NCBI RefSeq assembly: GCF_022605725.1
Contig: NC_065546.1
Location: 33,228,227-33,292,226, forward strand
DNA length: 64,000 bases
Direction: 5' to 3'
From: Anthonomus grandis grandis
Lineage: Eukaryota; Arthropoda; Insecta; Coleoptera; Curculionidae
Shown here piece after piece: positions 1 through 13,400 of this stretch. The position numbers and the translations under genes were made by a program. Positions within the stretch are counted from its first letter, which is position 1. Each line of letters begins with the position of its first letter. The notes under the pieces were generated by a model that did not search any database, was not told where the DNA came from, and saw only the letters and a list, made by a program, of their open reading frames with translations.

Positions 1-427
1 AAATTATCTGTTATTTTTAATGTTTTTGAGATCTTATCACTTAATTTTTTTCAGCTTTAAATGAAATAGCTTCAAAATTTAGAAATATGCCTTGAAAGGG
101 TTAAAAAATGACAGAGATACCCTGCAATCTGTCATGGGACACAGTGTACATAAGGTACCTCATTTTTTAAAATAGGCAAAATGTGCGCCTCCTACCAAGA
201 ATTACAAAGATCGCTCAACAAACAACCAAGATTAAGTCGAACATCCTGGAATTTCTTGGTTCTTATGATGCAGTTTACCTTAATATGTTGGTGCAAGTTT
301 TTTTCTACATATACTTTGTATAGAAATTTTTCTATGACAGACCTCCCTAACCCTAAATCCTGGACCCCCCAATGCTGTACTAGACTATAATCGAAATGCG
401 GGAACTTAAATGAGTAATTTCACTTAG
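1..427 (+). other. Intron of the PDZ/PH gene (left edge)
   Basis: Non-coding sequence before the first exon seen. It ends in the acceptor ttcacttag directly before 428, and an in-frame TAG at 425-427 shows that the exon cannot extend further left. A 69-codon open frame at 181-390 has no recognisable domain and no splice logic, so it is not called as a gene. Confidence 0.6.
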
Positions 428-1400
428 TCAGAAGAACGATGCGGGGGCGCAGCAGCGTCGTCATCCCAACGAGGGCGACTACGGCCCATGCAGAATTCGC
501 CATTCTGCAGCAAAGAGCATCTCGCCTCAGCCAACAGTAGCCCGAGCATCCTGCCGGGAGCGCCCGAGGAGGAAAACGATCAAGGACTCTACGCCGCCTG
601 CTACGAACCCTCAAGGTGGTTACACGTCGACGAGAAACAGTCCAATGGGATCCTTTCACCATCCGGTAATTAAGTTTCTTAGACCCACTCCTGAAAGTAA
701 TTGTTAATTTTGGGTTTTAATTGATAGGATCAGAAGGAGACCGACGCTGCTCGATATCAAGCACCGAGTCTGAGCATGAGCTGTGCAAACGGTATCAGGG
801 GATCGTTCACAAGAACGCCCATCGAAAACCTTATGTAGATATGTACAAACGGTTACATTTTAAAACTTTTGGTAAGTAGATCTTTATTTATCCTGTTCAA
901 CTACCATTTTGCAGTACAATATTTCCAGATTGTGATAAAACGATCGTCGTCCAACGTGAATCCGGAGAATTTGGGTTCAGGATTCACGGTTCTAAGCCAG
1001 TGGTGGTAACCGCGATCGAGAACGGTACCCCGGCTGAATTATCCGGATTACAAGTGGGCGATATTATAATTACTGTGAACGGTGTGAATGTTTTAGATAA
1101 GAGTCACTCGGATGTTGTGCAAATCGCTCATGCGGGGAGCGATATTTTAACTTTAGAGGTATCTAAATAATCCGTCATATAATCAGCATTAGTTAACATC
1201 AATATATGTATTTTTAGGTTGCTCGAACCTCTTTATCGCCCTGTCCAACGAAAAAAGGTGTATTGGAACCAGGAGAGGTTCTTAGCGGGTACCTGTGGAG
1301 GTTGAGCGGACACGGTAGAGGTTATAAATCCAATAAGTGGATCAGGAGGTGGTTCAGTTTGAGGAGGAATAGTTGTCTCTATTTTTATAAGACTGATACT
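428..1400 (+). CDS. PDZ/PH gene, exons 1-4 of the window (PDZ and start of PH1)
   Basis: Exons 428-665, 728-871, 929-1158 and 1218-1400, separated by introns of 62, 57 and 59 nt. The first enters in phase 0. The exon at 929 uses the second of two nearby acceptors, because the one ending at 914 would create an in-frame TGA. The PDZ domain fills 929-1158 and ends in strand ILTLEV. The exon at 1218-1400 has a 20-residue linker and then the first three strands of PH1 (GYLWRLSG, WIRRWFSLRR, CLYFYKTDT), stopping at the donor gtaagt. This block lies outside the duplicated segment and exists once. Confidence 0.85.
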
Positions 1401-4400
1401 GTAAGTTTAAAAGGAAAAAGGGCCTAGAACACACTAGTGATATTTTTTTATGTAGCTTTTAAGCTGCTGAAGATATTTTTTTAATTGTACAATATTAAAG
1501 AGCAAAATTAATTGCATATGAAAAAGCTGATGCTAGGTTACAAATTGCTTAAATAGATCGATTCTAATTTCGGATTAATTTTTCCATAATAAAAATTAAG
1601 TTTTTTTAAGGTTAAGCGGAAACCTTTAACTCAATACTCAAAGAAACAGGAATTCCCTGACGAATAATTTAACTAAGCTCAAATCCTTTAGATTTAAATT
1701 TATTAAAAATTTTTAATTAACCTCCCCATTTTTCACATAACTTCCAAGCTATTCAAGATATTTTTGTAATTCTTTCACCGCATTATAGTTGACTCTATAG
1801 TTAACTCTTCCAAAAATAGCCTTTTATTGTGTTCAATCGTCAACGGTCGAGTTTAGGTATAGGACATAGTACATGAAATGTACTTAGAATTTGATGTAGA
1901 ACCTAAATCTAAAATAAAAAATAGGTGTTTACATTTAAAAAAATTACGTTGATGACCGTAACTTATTTTTGGGCCACCCTGTATACATAAAATTATAGTA
2001 AGAAAACCCGCAGGTAAAAATAAAAATCGACATGTCCGAGCGTTTTTTTTTTGAACATACCCCTGAATTTTAAATGAATTTATTCCAACCTTTACGTTCG
2101 CACTGTATATATATAGGGTGTCTCGTTAGTGCGATAACGGACGATAGCTCCTTATACAGTGATACAAAACAAATTTTTTTTATACAAAGTTACTTTACTG
2201 TCTGGTGGTGCATAACATAAAAATATTTTTGGATATACAGGGTGATTCATAAATGTGATATGAGACACAACTTTTTTAATTTAAATGGAACACCCTATAT
2301 TTTATTGCATTTTTGGATTGCTTTAAAAATTCTGCATACTTTTTATCAAGCATCGTCTATACCAAAACTTACCCGTTTGTGAGATATTTAATATTTTATC
2401 AAAAAATCGACGTTTGCACGTCTCCACAAAAACAAAAATAATTCACTCATTTGAGATCCTACAAGCCAAATCTTTTGTAGGTTGTTAGTGCATACTTATA
2501 CTTACTTTATGGTCCTATGAGAATTTGATAATATTCTACAGGGTGTTCGCAATACTCTATCCAAAACCAAAAAATGTAAACAACCATATCTTATTTTTTT
2601 CAAATGGAATCACCCATATTTTTTTATCTTAAAATATTCCCAATGTGATAAGCTTTCTTTTTTGTTAAGCATGTCCTATACCTATATGTAATAGTTATCG
2701 AGTTTTTTACACTTTTTCCTAATTTCGCCCTTAAAATCCACAATAGTCGCGTTTTAATTTAAAAGAAGTTTGCTTAGTTGGCCATGGAAATAACAATTGT
2801 ACAAAAATCAAGCAATTACTTTGACAGAAGATTTAGTATTGTCAGTTTATCACTAAAGCGAAACATTTTTGCATTAAAAATGAATTTTTCGAAAGAAGAT
2901 ATGGTGAAAATGATTTACTGTTTCAACTGTTTGGATGCAATTGAGGTAACTTTACTGTTTATTGGCAAGCACAGTTAGATAATTCAAAAATCCACTGTTA
3001 ACAGAATCACATGTTTTTATGTAGTTTGGTGTTGATCACACAAACGAATTCGTTTAACAAAAGAACTGCTTACTTTCTGTAACATTTTTCTAGTTACTTC
3101 TTGAAAAACATTCCGAATTCTTTGCTTCATGTTGTTTTTGGTGGTAACAGGCCTTTGATAAACCCGATTTTTCACAAACCCCACAAGAATCGAGACCTCA
3201 CAAAAATCGAGTTTTGTGAGGTCAGGAGATCTGGCCGGCCAAGCAACTGGTCCTCTCCTGCCAATCCATTTATTTCGAAAATGGTCATTTAGATGGGCCC
3301 TCACAACACGGCTAAAATGAGGAGGCGCTCCATCTAATTGTAGCCACTTTCGTCTTACTGTATATCATCCAGCTCTTCTTCGAATTCACTGCCCCATCAA
3401 AGAAATATGGTCCAAGAAGCTTTGTCCCAACGATACCAGCCCATACATTAAGTGACCATCTATGTTGATGATCCAGTGGTATCACATGCCTTGGATTTAC
3501 ATCGTTGTAATAATGGAAGTTGTATCGGTTGAATGTCGCTTCATCAGTGAAAAACACAAAGTCAAAAATGTCTTGTTGCAGTTAGATTTGATGCAAAGCC
3601 CAGCGGTAAAAGTTTCGGCGATTAGCAAAATCTTGATCGCTTAATTCTTGTACAAGCTGTACGTGATATGGATGAAATTCATGTTTCCGGGTGATTCTAA
3701 CAGTGGATTTTTTAATGTCCAACTGCCCTTCAATTTGCCTACAAGAGACATGCGGATTTTCTACTAGGGCTTGCATAACAAGCATTTCATTTTTTGGGTT
3801 TGTCCCTGTTTTTTGTTTTTGTGACATTTTATAATTTAAATTTTCAGTTCTTTCAAATCTCTCCTTTAGTCTTTCAAATGCCAATCGATTTGGATGTCGT
3901 TCCGCATTTCATCAATTGCTTGATTTTTGTACAATTGTTATTTCCATGGCCAACTAAGCAAACTTCTTTTAAATTAAAACGCGACTATTGTGGATTTTAA
4001 GGGCGAAATTAGGAAAAAGTGTAAAAAACTCGATAACTATTACAGATAGGTATAGGACATGCTTAACAAAAAAGAAATCTTATCATATTGTGAACATTTT
4101 AAGATAAAAAAATAAGGGTCATTCCATTTGAAAAAAATAAGATATGGTTGTTTACATTTTTTTGGTTTTGGATAGAGTATTGCGAACACCCTGTAGAATA
4201 TTATCAAATTCTCATAGGACCATAAAGTAAGTATAAGTATGCACTAACAACCTATAAAAGATTTGGCTTGTAGGATCCCAAATGAGTGAATTATTTTTGT
4301 TTTTGTGGAGACGTGCAAACGTCGATTTTTTGATAAAATATTAAATATCTCACAAACGGGTAAGTTTTGGTATAGACCATGCTTGATAAAAGGTATGCGG

Positions 4401-7400
4401 AATTTTTAAAGCAATCCAAAAATGCAATAAAATATAGGGTGTTCCATTTAAATTAAAAAAGTTGTGTATCATATCACATTTATGAAACACCCTGTATATC
4501 CAAAAATATTTTTATGTTATGCACCTTCGACAGTAAAGTAACTTTGTATAAAAAAAATTTGTTTTGTATCACTGTATAAGGAGCTATCGTCCGTTATCGC
4601 ACTAATGGGACACCCTGTATATTTTGACACTACGGTGAAATACTAAATTAGCAAAATTTTTTCAAAGAGCGTCATTATCGTAGAGAGTTGAAATTATATC
4701 ACTCCAATAAAATTCTAAATATTTTCTTAACTATTAGATTTTGGGATGGGACATATACAGGGTGTTTGGCGGAGGGTTAGCCAAACTTGGTGGGCATATA
4801 GATAGGCTCAGATAAAAGATATTTTCTTAATAAACTTGTGTTCTAAAAGTCTCGGGTTTTTTTATATCATTGATTTTGTGTTATTTTCAGGATTTTCAAA
4901 AAATTATATCTTTTGACATCTTTAAATTTTTTCAGCATATTTTTCACGTTTTTTTTTACATTTGTATTTAGTCTGTAATGTATCCTGAATCTAAAAAAAT
5001 CAATATCAAGTACAAGTAATACCGAAACAATTCGTTTTGAGCTCAAAAAGTTAATACAAGTAGCAAAAAAAGTTATGATAGGTAACTTTAACTTGACGCA
5101 AAAAAAAAATAAAATCTATCAAGATGTTCAGGTAGTTTTAAAAACATCTCCAGTTAATACTCTTTTCAATGATATACGATGTTTAACACAAAGCCGACTA
5201 ACTTGCCACAATTCATGACTTTAAAGGACAATAAAGTAAAAAAAAATGTTTTTTTAATTTTATGTATTTATTTCAAAATTACAAATTTTATTAAAACTCC
5301 GCTCCCCTGGCTCTAACGTTGCCCTACGTCGCCGACGCATTTCCACTGTCGTAAGACGAAGCCGCATCTCTTTTCTGATAGTTTGAAAAGCGGCATCGAT
5401 TCTTTGAATGGTCGAATGAGGATTGATCATGGAACATGCTATGGGATTGTTGTCATTTGGCATTTGTTATTTGTAAACATGTAAACATATGCCGAGGACA
5501 AATGTGCTAAAAAAATATAAAATCTTAATTTCTGTCTATATACACAAAATTCGGATAGGTAGTTCTTATGAAAGTTACCTTTACTTCTCCCAAGGAACCT
5601 AAAAAAATAAAAATATACGGGGTGTCTCATTTAAAATTCTGGTGTTAAAGTCGGTGCAGCACTTTTCAAACACCCTGTTTAAAATTACTTTATTACTCTT
5701 TGGTACATTCGTTGCTTGAGTGTACGTCTATAATTTGGTCCCCTTATTATGATTCTCATATTGAACGCCTTGAGGCTGTACAAAGAAGATTCTTAATATC
5801 CCTTAGTTATACATAGAGCTGAAGTTTATATTTTTCGCAATTATTACATCGTCTATAATGCTATCAGTGCCCAATTTAATATCCTTAATCTTAAAGGCAG
5901 ACTGCATTATTCTGATGCTTTAACGTTTCATAAGATCTTAAATGGTTTATATCATTGTCCTACCGTCTTGGAAGCAATTCCTTTTAACACCTGTCAAAGA
6001 AGGATCAACACTCCTATGTTTCGTTTACTCTTTCATTCGGCCAACTATGAGTGTTTTTCTTTACTGACTAGGACGGCGTTTCTTTAATGAAAATAGTTTG
6101 GATTAATTTTCCAGCGGCTTACGGTCATTCAAATCAAAATTAAATAATCTTAGACTTTAACCCACGTTCCTTGCATAGTGTTGAGTTTTTAGCCTCGTTG
6201 ATGATTGTTTTTTCAGAGGTTTTATTCTATTTTATATTAATTCTAGTATAATATTTATATTTGTGTTTTTATATTATCTAGTATTTTGTATTATGTATTA
6301 TTGTTTTTGTAAACTGGCTCTGCCGTATATTGAAATAAATAAATAAGTTCGTCCCCCAAAAAGCCCAAATCCCATCAGATTTTTGGGACCAATTGAACTT
6401 TTTTGGTTTTTATTTATTCTTGGGCATTTGCCCGTATAGCTTCGAAGGTCTTTCGGATATTTTTATAATTCTTTGACGACATGATAGTGACAATCTGTAT
6501 ATTATTTACATCTACAAAATATAATCCTAAATTGAACATTGGCATAACTAAAAAACTTTTGGTTTCAAGGAAATTGTTTAGCAACATTTTTATAGTATTT
6601 CAACTACCACATGACTTTGTGGCATGAAAGGTACAAATTGATTTAAAATTTAGATATTTTTTTCTTTTATTTTTTAAACACATCGATTAGTATTGTCACT
6701 TGGGCGTTTTCTTAAATAACAACTTTCTATACAAGGGTGCCTCAAGTGGAAACATAAATCGTCAGCATTATTTTTTTTAAATAGAGCACCCTGTATATTA
6801 TGACGTTGTACACTTCTACGATATATTCTGAATACTTTTTGTATAGCAAACCATATGCCTAAAGTCAATGGTTTATCAAATATGACGTAACAAAATAATA
6901 AAACCTGAAATTAACACATAATTTATTTAGAAGAAACTCAACAGACTTAAATCCATTTACAGAGTAGGTGGAACTTAACTGTCACTTAAAACTATTCTGT
7001 ATATTCACACAATTGGGAAAGAAACAGAATACAATGCAATTCAATGCTTATTACATACCTGGTAATTTTAGATTTACAGATACTTTTTATAAAATTCCTC
7101 AATTTACTGAAGAAAGTCTTGTCCTAATCTGCCTCTACATTTCACAAATCGCAATGAGATTTTGATTTGAATTGGTAAGAATTGCTTTCTAACGAATATT
7201 AATATACGCGAGAAAGTATACGTTGCTATACGTTAGAATTTCACATATGAACCATTTTTATAACTTAAGCACTTAAAGTTTTTGTGTACTTGTGATTTCT
7301 ATCTAAATTTGTAAGACCCAAACTCATCAGCAACCAATACTTTGTGCAGATTTTGAGGCATTTTTGATTCTAGGCGCTGCATTTATAATCGAATCAACTT

Positions 7401-10400
7401 GAAAAAAATCAAGAGTAACAATACGGGTCATACTTATAACCTGCCTTAAAATAGGGTTTTTACAATAAACCGTTTTCGAAAAAAAATTAAAAAGATGGGT
7501 GCCAAAGTAGCCCCGTGTTTGGGGTTACATTGGCACCCAAACGGAAATGTGAATAAACATAAGTAGGCCCATCCTGGGGTTACTTTGGCACCAAATTAGG
7601 CTTTTTTTTAGTTTTTAAATAAAACATTCAATATTTTTAATGAAATTTCTATATTCTTAAACAAAACACTTAAAAACTAACAAAAAATATTTTTCTAATA
7701 TTTGGCACAGTAAAAGAAAGGAACTAAATCAAAATAACATAATCATCCATTCACATGCCTCACAGGTATAATATTTTTCTTTGGATCCCTCGTTACAAAT
7801 ACCACAGATCCATTTAAAACAACCATTGCATAAAATCCAGTCTGGTCCAGTATAACCCGACCAATAAGCAGCACAAATTCCGCATTCATCTTCATTGTGG
7901 GTACTTGAGGATGATGGTAGATTGACATCTTTTAATGTCCATTTTTAAAAAATTTTTGCTTTTCCTTTGCCTTTCCCTTTTCCCTCAATCTTCTTTTTGT
8001 CATTATTTTCATTTTCAATTAGTTTTTCCTTGTCTTGCTCCTCTTTAGTTTCTTCACAATCGACTTCTTTGCCGGGAATAATTTTTCGTCCCCGCTTTCG
8101 TTTAGGGTTAGTGCTTGATTGTCCACGTGTCTCCTGAAGAAACTCTAATAAACTATCATTCAAAATGTCACTCGTAGATGCATCAATTGGAGTTTTTGGC
8201 AATTTGGATAAAGGCTGCTGCGGATCATATGGACAAATTCCGGTGGCACGAAATCCGGATTTTAAATTGTCTTCTACTCTTTCCTGTAGAGATCTCCACA
8301 AGCGATCCAGAAGATTCGGAAATTTTTCTTTAGGCAGAGTGCCTTTTACGCGACTGGTCTTTCTCCAATCGTCTAAAATAGCCCTCTATTTCTTTTTCAT
8401 GGGAGCAAAGAAAGCACGTCCAAAGGCTGCATAGAGTCAGTTAAATTGGGGGGTAAAGGAGCCATATAAATATTATTTTCTGTAGCAGTGTTGGATATCA
8501 ATCCAAGATTAATTAATATTGAATATTTTTATTTTTTTTATTATTTTTCGGGACGTTTAAATTGGGAAATCATAAGATGGTTCTTTAATAATTAACTATT
8601 TTATTTAAAATACATTTTTCCGCGAAAATACGCACATTGTTTTGCGGGCTTGTAACCTTACCGACCTTGCGCAATGCAGGCCAAATGCATTGCCAAAAAT
8701 TGGAAGGAAGTACGCAGTAGTACCTACACACAGTTGCAAGTAGGTTTTGTAAAACAGCTAACCGCTAACAGCCTTATACATATTGACCGCCGGTGATTTT
8801 CCTGCAGTAATTATTTAACGAATTAGATTAAACTTATAATAAAGACTTAAATTAAACTTTACCTAAAGTGTGAGTGCCTGATATGGAAGGAACGATGAAC
8901 TGGTAGCGCTACCAAGCCCGACTTCAACGAAGCAAGGTAAGCCATTATGCATCACTAATGTGCGTTCGAACATTCCTTGAAAAAACGAAGAACCATATTA
9001 AATCTCAATCTATCTCAAAAACCTAATACAGTCCACTAAATCAAAAGTCTGACGACGACAAGCAGCCTTTACCACGGTTGGAGAAAAATGTGAATCTAGG
9101 TTATCACCTAAAAGAACAACTGATTCACCATTACAATTTTATTTGACGTGGGGCAGCAACAGTTTAAAAAACCATACCTCAAAGAGATTCATATCGAACC
9201 ATCCTCTGCTACCGTTATCATAAACTGCCCCTAGAGGGCCACCAACAGTCCAATTTTCGTAAATGTTGTTGGCTTTATAGACTACCATTGGTGGTAGTAG
9301 GGTCCATTTGCGCTTCCGCAGACCATTACACTTATTGCTGAACGCGAATGTTCTTGAACCCTTTCAACCCTTTTAGTACCCCTACGAACTAAAACTTTTT
9401 TGGCCCCGGGATCGTCTGTGAAATTAGTCTCATCATAGTTAAACACTTGTTTCGCAGAAATGGATTCCAGAACAGGTTTAATGTTATCGAAAAACTCCAT
9501 TATATCGGCGCGCCCAACCGAAGCACGTGCACACTTAATATTAGATGCCAATCGAATGCTAATATTACTTCTGGTAATAAAATTTTCAATAAAGTTGGGT
9601 CCTGGTCTATTGTTGGGCCATCCAGGAATATTTCTGCCTTGTTTTGTAACATATTTTTGCACGATTTCTCTGGCGTCACTAACAGTAACGGGAAAACCCC
9701 AATCTGCTACCTGATTGATGGTCTCTGAAATTAGCCTCTCCTCCTGTTGGGTAAGGATGGTGGGGTGACCTACACGACCCTCATGTTTCGCAAACAGCTT
9801 ATTCTGAAGAGTGCCTCTAGGTATTTTCCATGTTTTGGAAGCTCGTACTTATGACATCATCCCTTCCCTAAAATCTTGCAATGCATTCGCTAAATGCATT
9901 GCAAGCATAGCAAATGCATTGCATGCATTCGCTAAACATAAGATATATATAAAATCTTAGCAAAACCTACATTCAATTCCTTACAATAACGAATAGTAAA
10001 GGCATACATTATAGATGATTTATAAGTCATGTGATTAGTATGTGCTCTGAAAAATAGCTGAGTCAAAATAAATCACAAGATCGCGCATTTCATCAACATA
10101 TGCCAATAGTGCCTCTCCCAACTTATAATTATATTCAACTTAGGTTTTTCTTTCTATTGAAGATAAATACAAAACATTTATCGGTATTAAAATGTAATTT
10201 GTTTTTAATAGACCAGACATATATATTTTATAAGTTTCGTTGAATATTCTGACAGTCAGTGATACTATTAGCTTTAGATTAAAGTTTGAGATAATCAGCA
10301 AATCATAATGTGTTGGAACCATTTACTTCTTTAACCAGATCATAAATAAAATATATTACTATTGCAACTAATTTTTAATTTGTTTTCCATTTAATTCAAT

Positions 10401-13400
10401 GCGTTCTTTGCAATGAAAATTTTGGTTACAGGGTATCACGCTAACATTAATTTTTTATGTGATTTCTTAAAAAGTAAGTAGACCTTATTATTGGGCCACC
10501 AAGCTCACCGGGTATAACCCCATTAGATTTCTTTCTTATGGGGCTATTTGAAGTTTATGTAAATAGACCAAATAATATCGATGATTTAAATCAAATAATT
10601 CGACGAGAAATTAGACTAATCAATCCGCAAGTCATTAAAAATGTGCAATTGGAAGTTATTTACCGACTTCAAATGTGCATTGAAGTAAATGGACAACATA
10701 TTGAACATCAGTTTGCAATAAATATTGTATAGATTGTTATTTTTTAATTTCGTATATTTCATTAGGCTATTACGTCAAATTTGACAAACTGCTGACCATA
10801 GTATGCTATACAAAAAATATTCAGAATATATCGTAGAATTATAAAATGTCGTAATATACAGTGTTTAAAAAAATTAATGTTGATGCTATAGTTTCTACTT
10901 GAGGTAACCTGTATGGAAAATTTTTATTACAAAGAAAGCGCAAGTAACGATACTAATCGACGTGTCCGAAAAATAAAAGAACACAAAAACACCTGAATTT
11001 TAAACGAACTTGTTTCTTTCACGGTAAATGCACTGTATGAACTATTTTTGTGCGTTTAATACTTTGTGAGTTAGAACCAATTTTGTCCACTAAGTCACAA
11101 AACCCTCAGATTTTTAGGTTTTTGGAACTAATTGGGCGTTTGTCCATATAACTTTCATGATGTTTTTGTATTTATTTTAAAGCATTATAATGGACACTCC
11201 GTAGATTCTTTCACCCGAAGAAAGTAATCATAGGTTAAATATTGACTTAACTAAAGCACCTTTGGCCTCGAGTTAAGTTTTTGTAAAATTTTATAGTTTG
11301 TAAAATAAACTTAATAAATTTTTGAGGTACGTAATAGGAGATTTTACTCAAAGAAGAGTTGCTTTCAATGGAATAATTTCACATATGAACCATTTTTATA
11401 ACTTAACACTTGTTATTGTGTACTTATGATTTATAACTAAATTTGTGGACCAAGACCCAAACCTCTCTGATTTAATTATCTTACGGGATCGTTTCAGGAA
11501 AAGCAACCTGTAGGTGTAGTGATGCTTTTGGACCAAAACATTCAAGAACTGGACGATAACGTCGAGCCTTCCAAGTTGAATAAATTCGTTATTTTCAAGA
11601 ACGAATATAGGTTTTATGTAGCAGCCGATTCGATAGAAGAGAGAACCCGATGGGTACGTAAACATATGTAAAATATCGTTAACCTAAATAAAGGATATCC
11701 CCAGGTGGACGAGATCCGGAGGTGCGTAAACGATAACCAAGACAACTACCTGGAAAAAACCAAAACCAACCTGAGCCTCTCTCCCAGCGCCATATCAGAT
11801 CCGGACTGTTTCGGGTATTTAACGAAACTGGGCAGCCAATGGAAGTCCTGGAATAAACGTTATTGTGTCCTCAAAGATGCCGCGTTGTACTTTTACCACG
11901 ACGCCAACTCCACCAGCCCGTTTGGTAATTAAACTCTTTCACCATGTAGTGATGATGATGTGGTAATAAGGTTGTTTTAAGGGGTGACTTTATTGCACGG
12001 GTACAAAGTTCAACTGTCCAGTTCTATTAAAAAACACGGCTTTGAAGTATTAGCGCCCGATGTTACGAAGAAACATTATTACTTTTGTGCCGAATCGGAT
12101 TCTGATAGAAAAAGGTATTATTTTTAGTTAATTTTAGCCATATTGTTAATTCATAGTAATTAAGGTTCAAAAATATTTTTCATTTCGGGGCGTATTCCAG
12201 TTCTCGTTATGTCTGACATTGTCTAAACTGATCTCAGCAGAAGTTTAATAGGGCAATTTTGATTGTGAAACATTTCGATTTTTTAACCTTTGGTTGATAT
12301 TTTCTGTTTATAAATTAATTCAGCCTTCAACTGTTAATGCCTGGAATAAAACTGAAAATTTTTTTAACTTTAAAGGAATAAAAAAAAATGTGACCTCTAA
12401 AGAAAATTTGAGTATGTAACTGCATTCATTCTACGCAAAAAAATGTACAAATATCAGTTTTAGCTTTTTAATATGTCTGACAATAATAGACTTGCAGGAT
12501 ATGAGTGAAAATGCTGTTTTCAAAATCACGCTGTAGCACAAAAACTAAGATAGCTATGGCAAATTTGATTTGAAATTAGTGCATCTTTGGTTTCATTAAA
12601 AAGTAGCACGATACCACGAAAACCGTATCCCTCTATCCCTTTTTATAAGCGAAAAACCCCATAAAACATACGAAAATGGGACAACCTGTACTTTCTAGTC
12701 TTTAAATGAAGTCGTAAATTGACCTGCTGTATTTCCTATCTTAAATCGGAAAAAAGTTAACTAATTTTTTGAAAATTATGGAATCTACAAAACTGGAAAA
12801 AAATCAAAATTTTATTTTTTATCCAAAACCCTTAGCTTCTGGGATTTTTCCATAATTACATGAACCATAGAATATTACCTGTTATCAATGTATAAAAAGG
12901 ACAAAAAACACAAGTTTGATTTTTCTCCCAAACCCTATTTTTTTACTTTTGAATCCTGTACAGGGAAGGAACCTATTTGGATTATAANNNNNNNNNNNNN
13001 NNNNNNNNNNNNNNNNNNNNNNNNNNNNNNNNNNNNNNNNNNNNNNNNNNNNNNNNNNNNNNNNNNNNNNNNNNNNNNNNNNNNNNNACACATCTCGTGA
13101 GAGTTAGTGATATTTTTTTTATGTAGCTTTTAAGCTGCTGAAGATATTTTTTTAATTGTACAATATTAAAGAGCAAAAATTAATTGCATATGAAAAAGCT
13201 GATGCTAGGTTACAAATTGCTTAAATAGATCGATTCTAATTTCGGATTAATTTTTCCATAATAAAAATTAAGTTTTTTTAAGGTTAAGCGGAAACCTTTA
13301 ACTCAATACTCAAAGAAACAGGAATTCCCTGACGAATAATTCAACTAAGCTCAAATCCTTTAGATTCAAATTTATTAAATTATAATATTATAGTTGACAC

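Larger units (their letters stand above)
6600..11034 (+). mobile_element. Decayed mariner-like element, copy A, host of nested insertions
   Basis: Inverted arms about 6620-6900 and 10740-11034 (outer right end cactg before TA) surround a plus-strand transposase C-terminus at about 10490-10733: a degenerate SPGITPLDFFLMG block followed by helices ending NGQHIEHQF. Most of the transposase is missing. A pogo/Tigger-like element lies inside (7497 to about 9960), itself carrying a solo LTR. The same structure without the solo LTR is at about 16350-20191. The left terminus is approximate because of a small deletion. Confidence 0.6.

Noticed and set aside
181..390. Open frame near the left edge
   Set aside because: No domain, and a splice acceptor at 427 marks the surrounding sequence as intron.
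11396..11665. 89-codon minus-strand open frame (also at 20553-20822)
   Set aside because: It is antisense to exon 5 of the PDZ/PH gene and has no domain of its own.
12885..13176. Open frames crossing the N run
   Set aside because: They are produced only by unknown bases and have no biological support.
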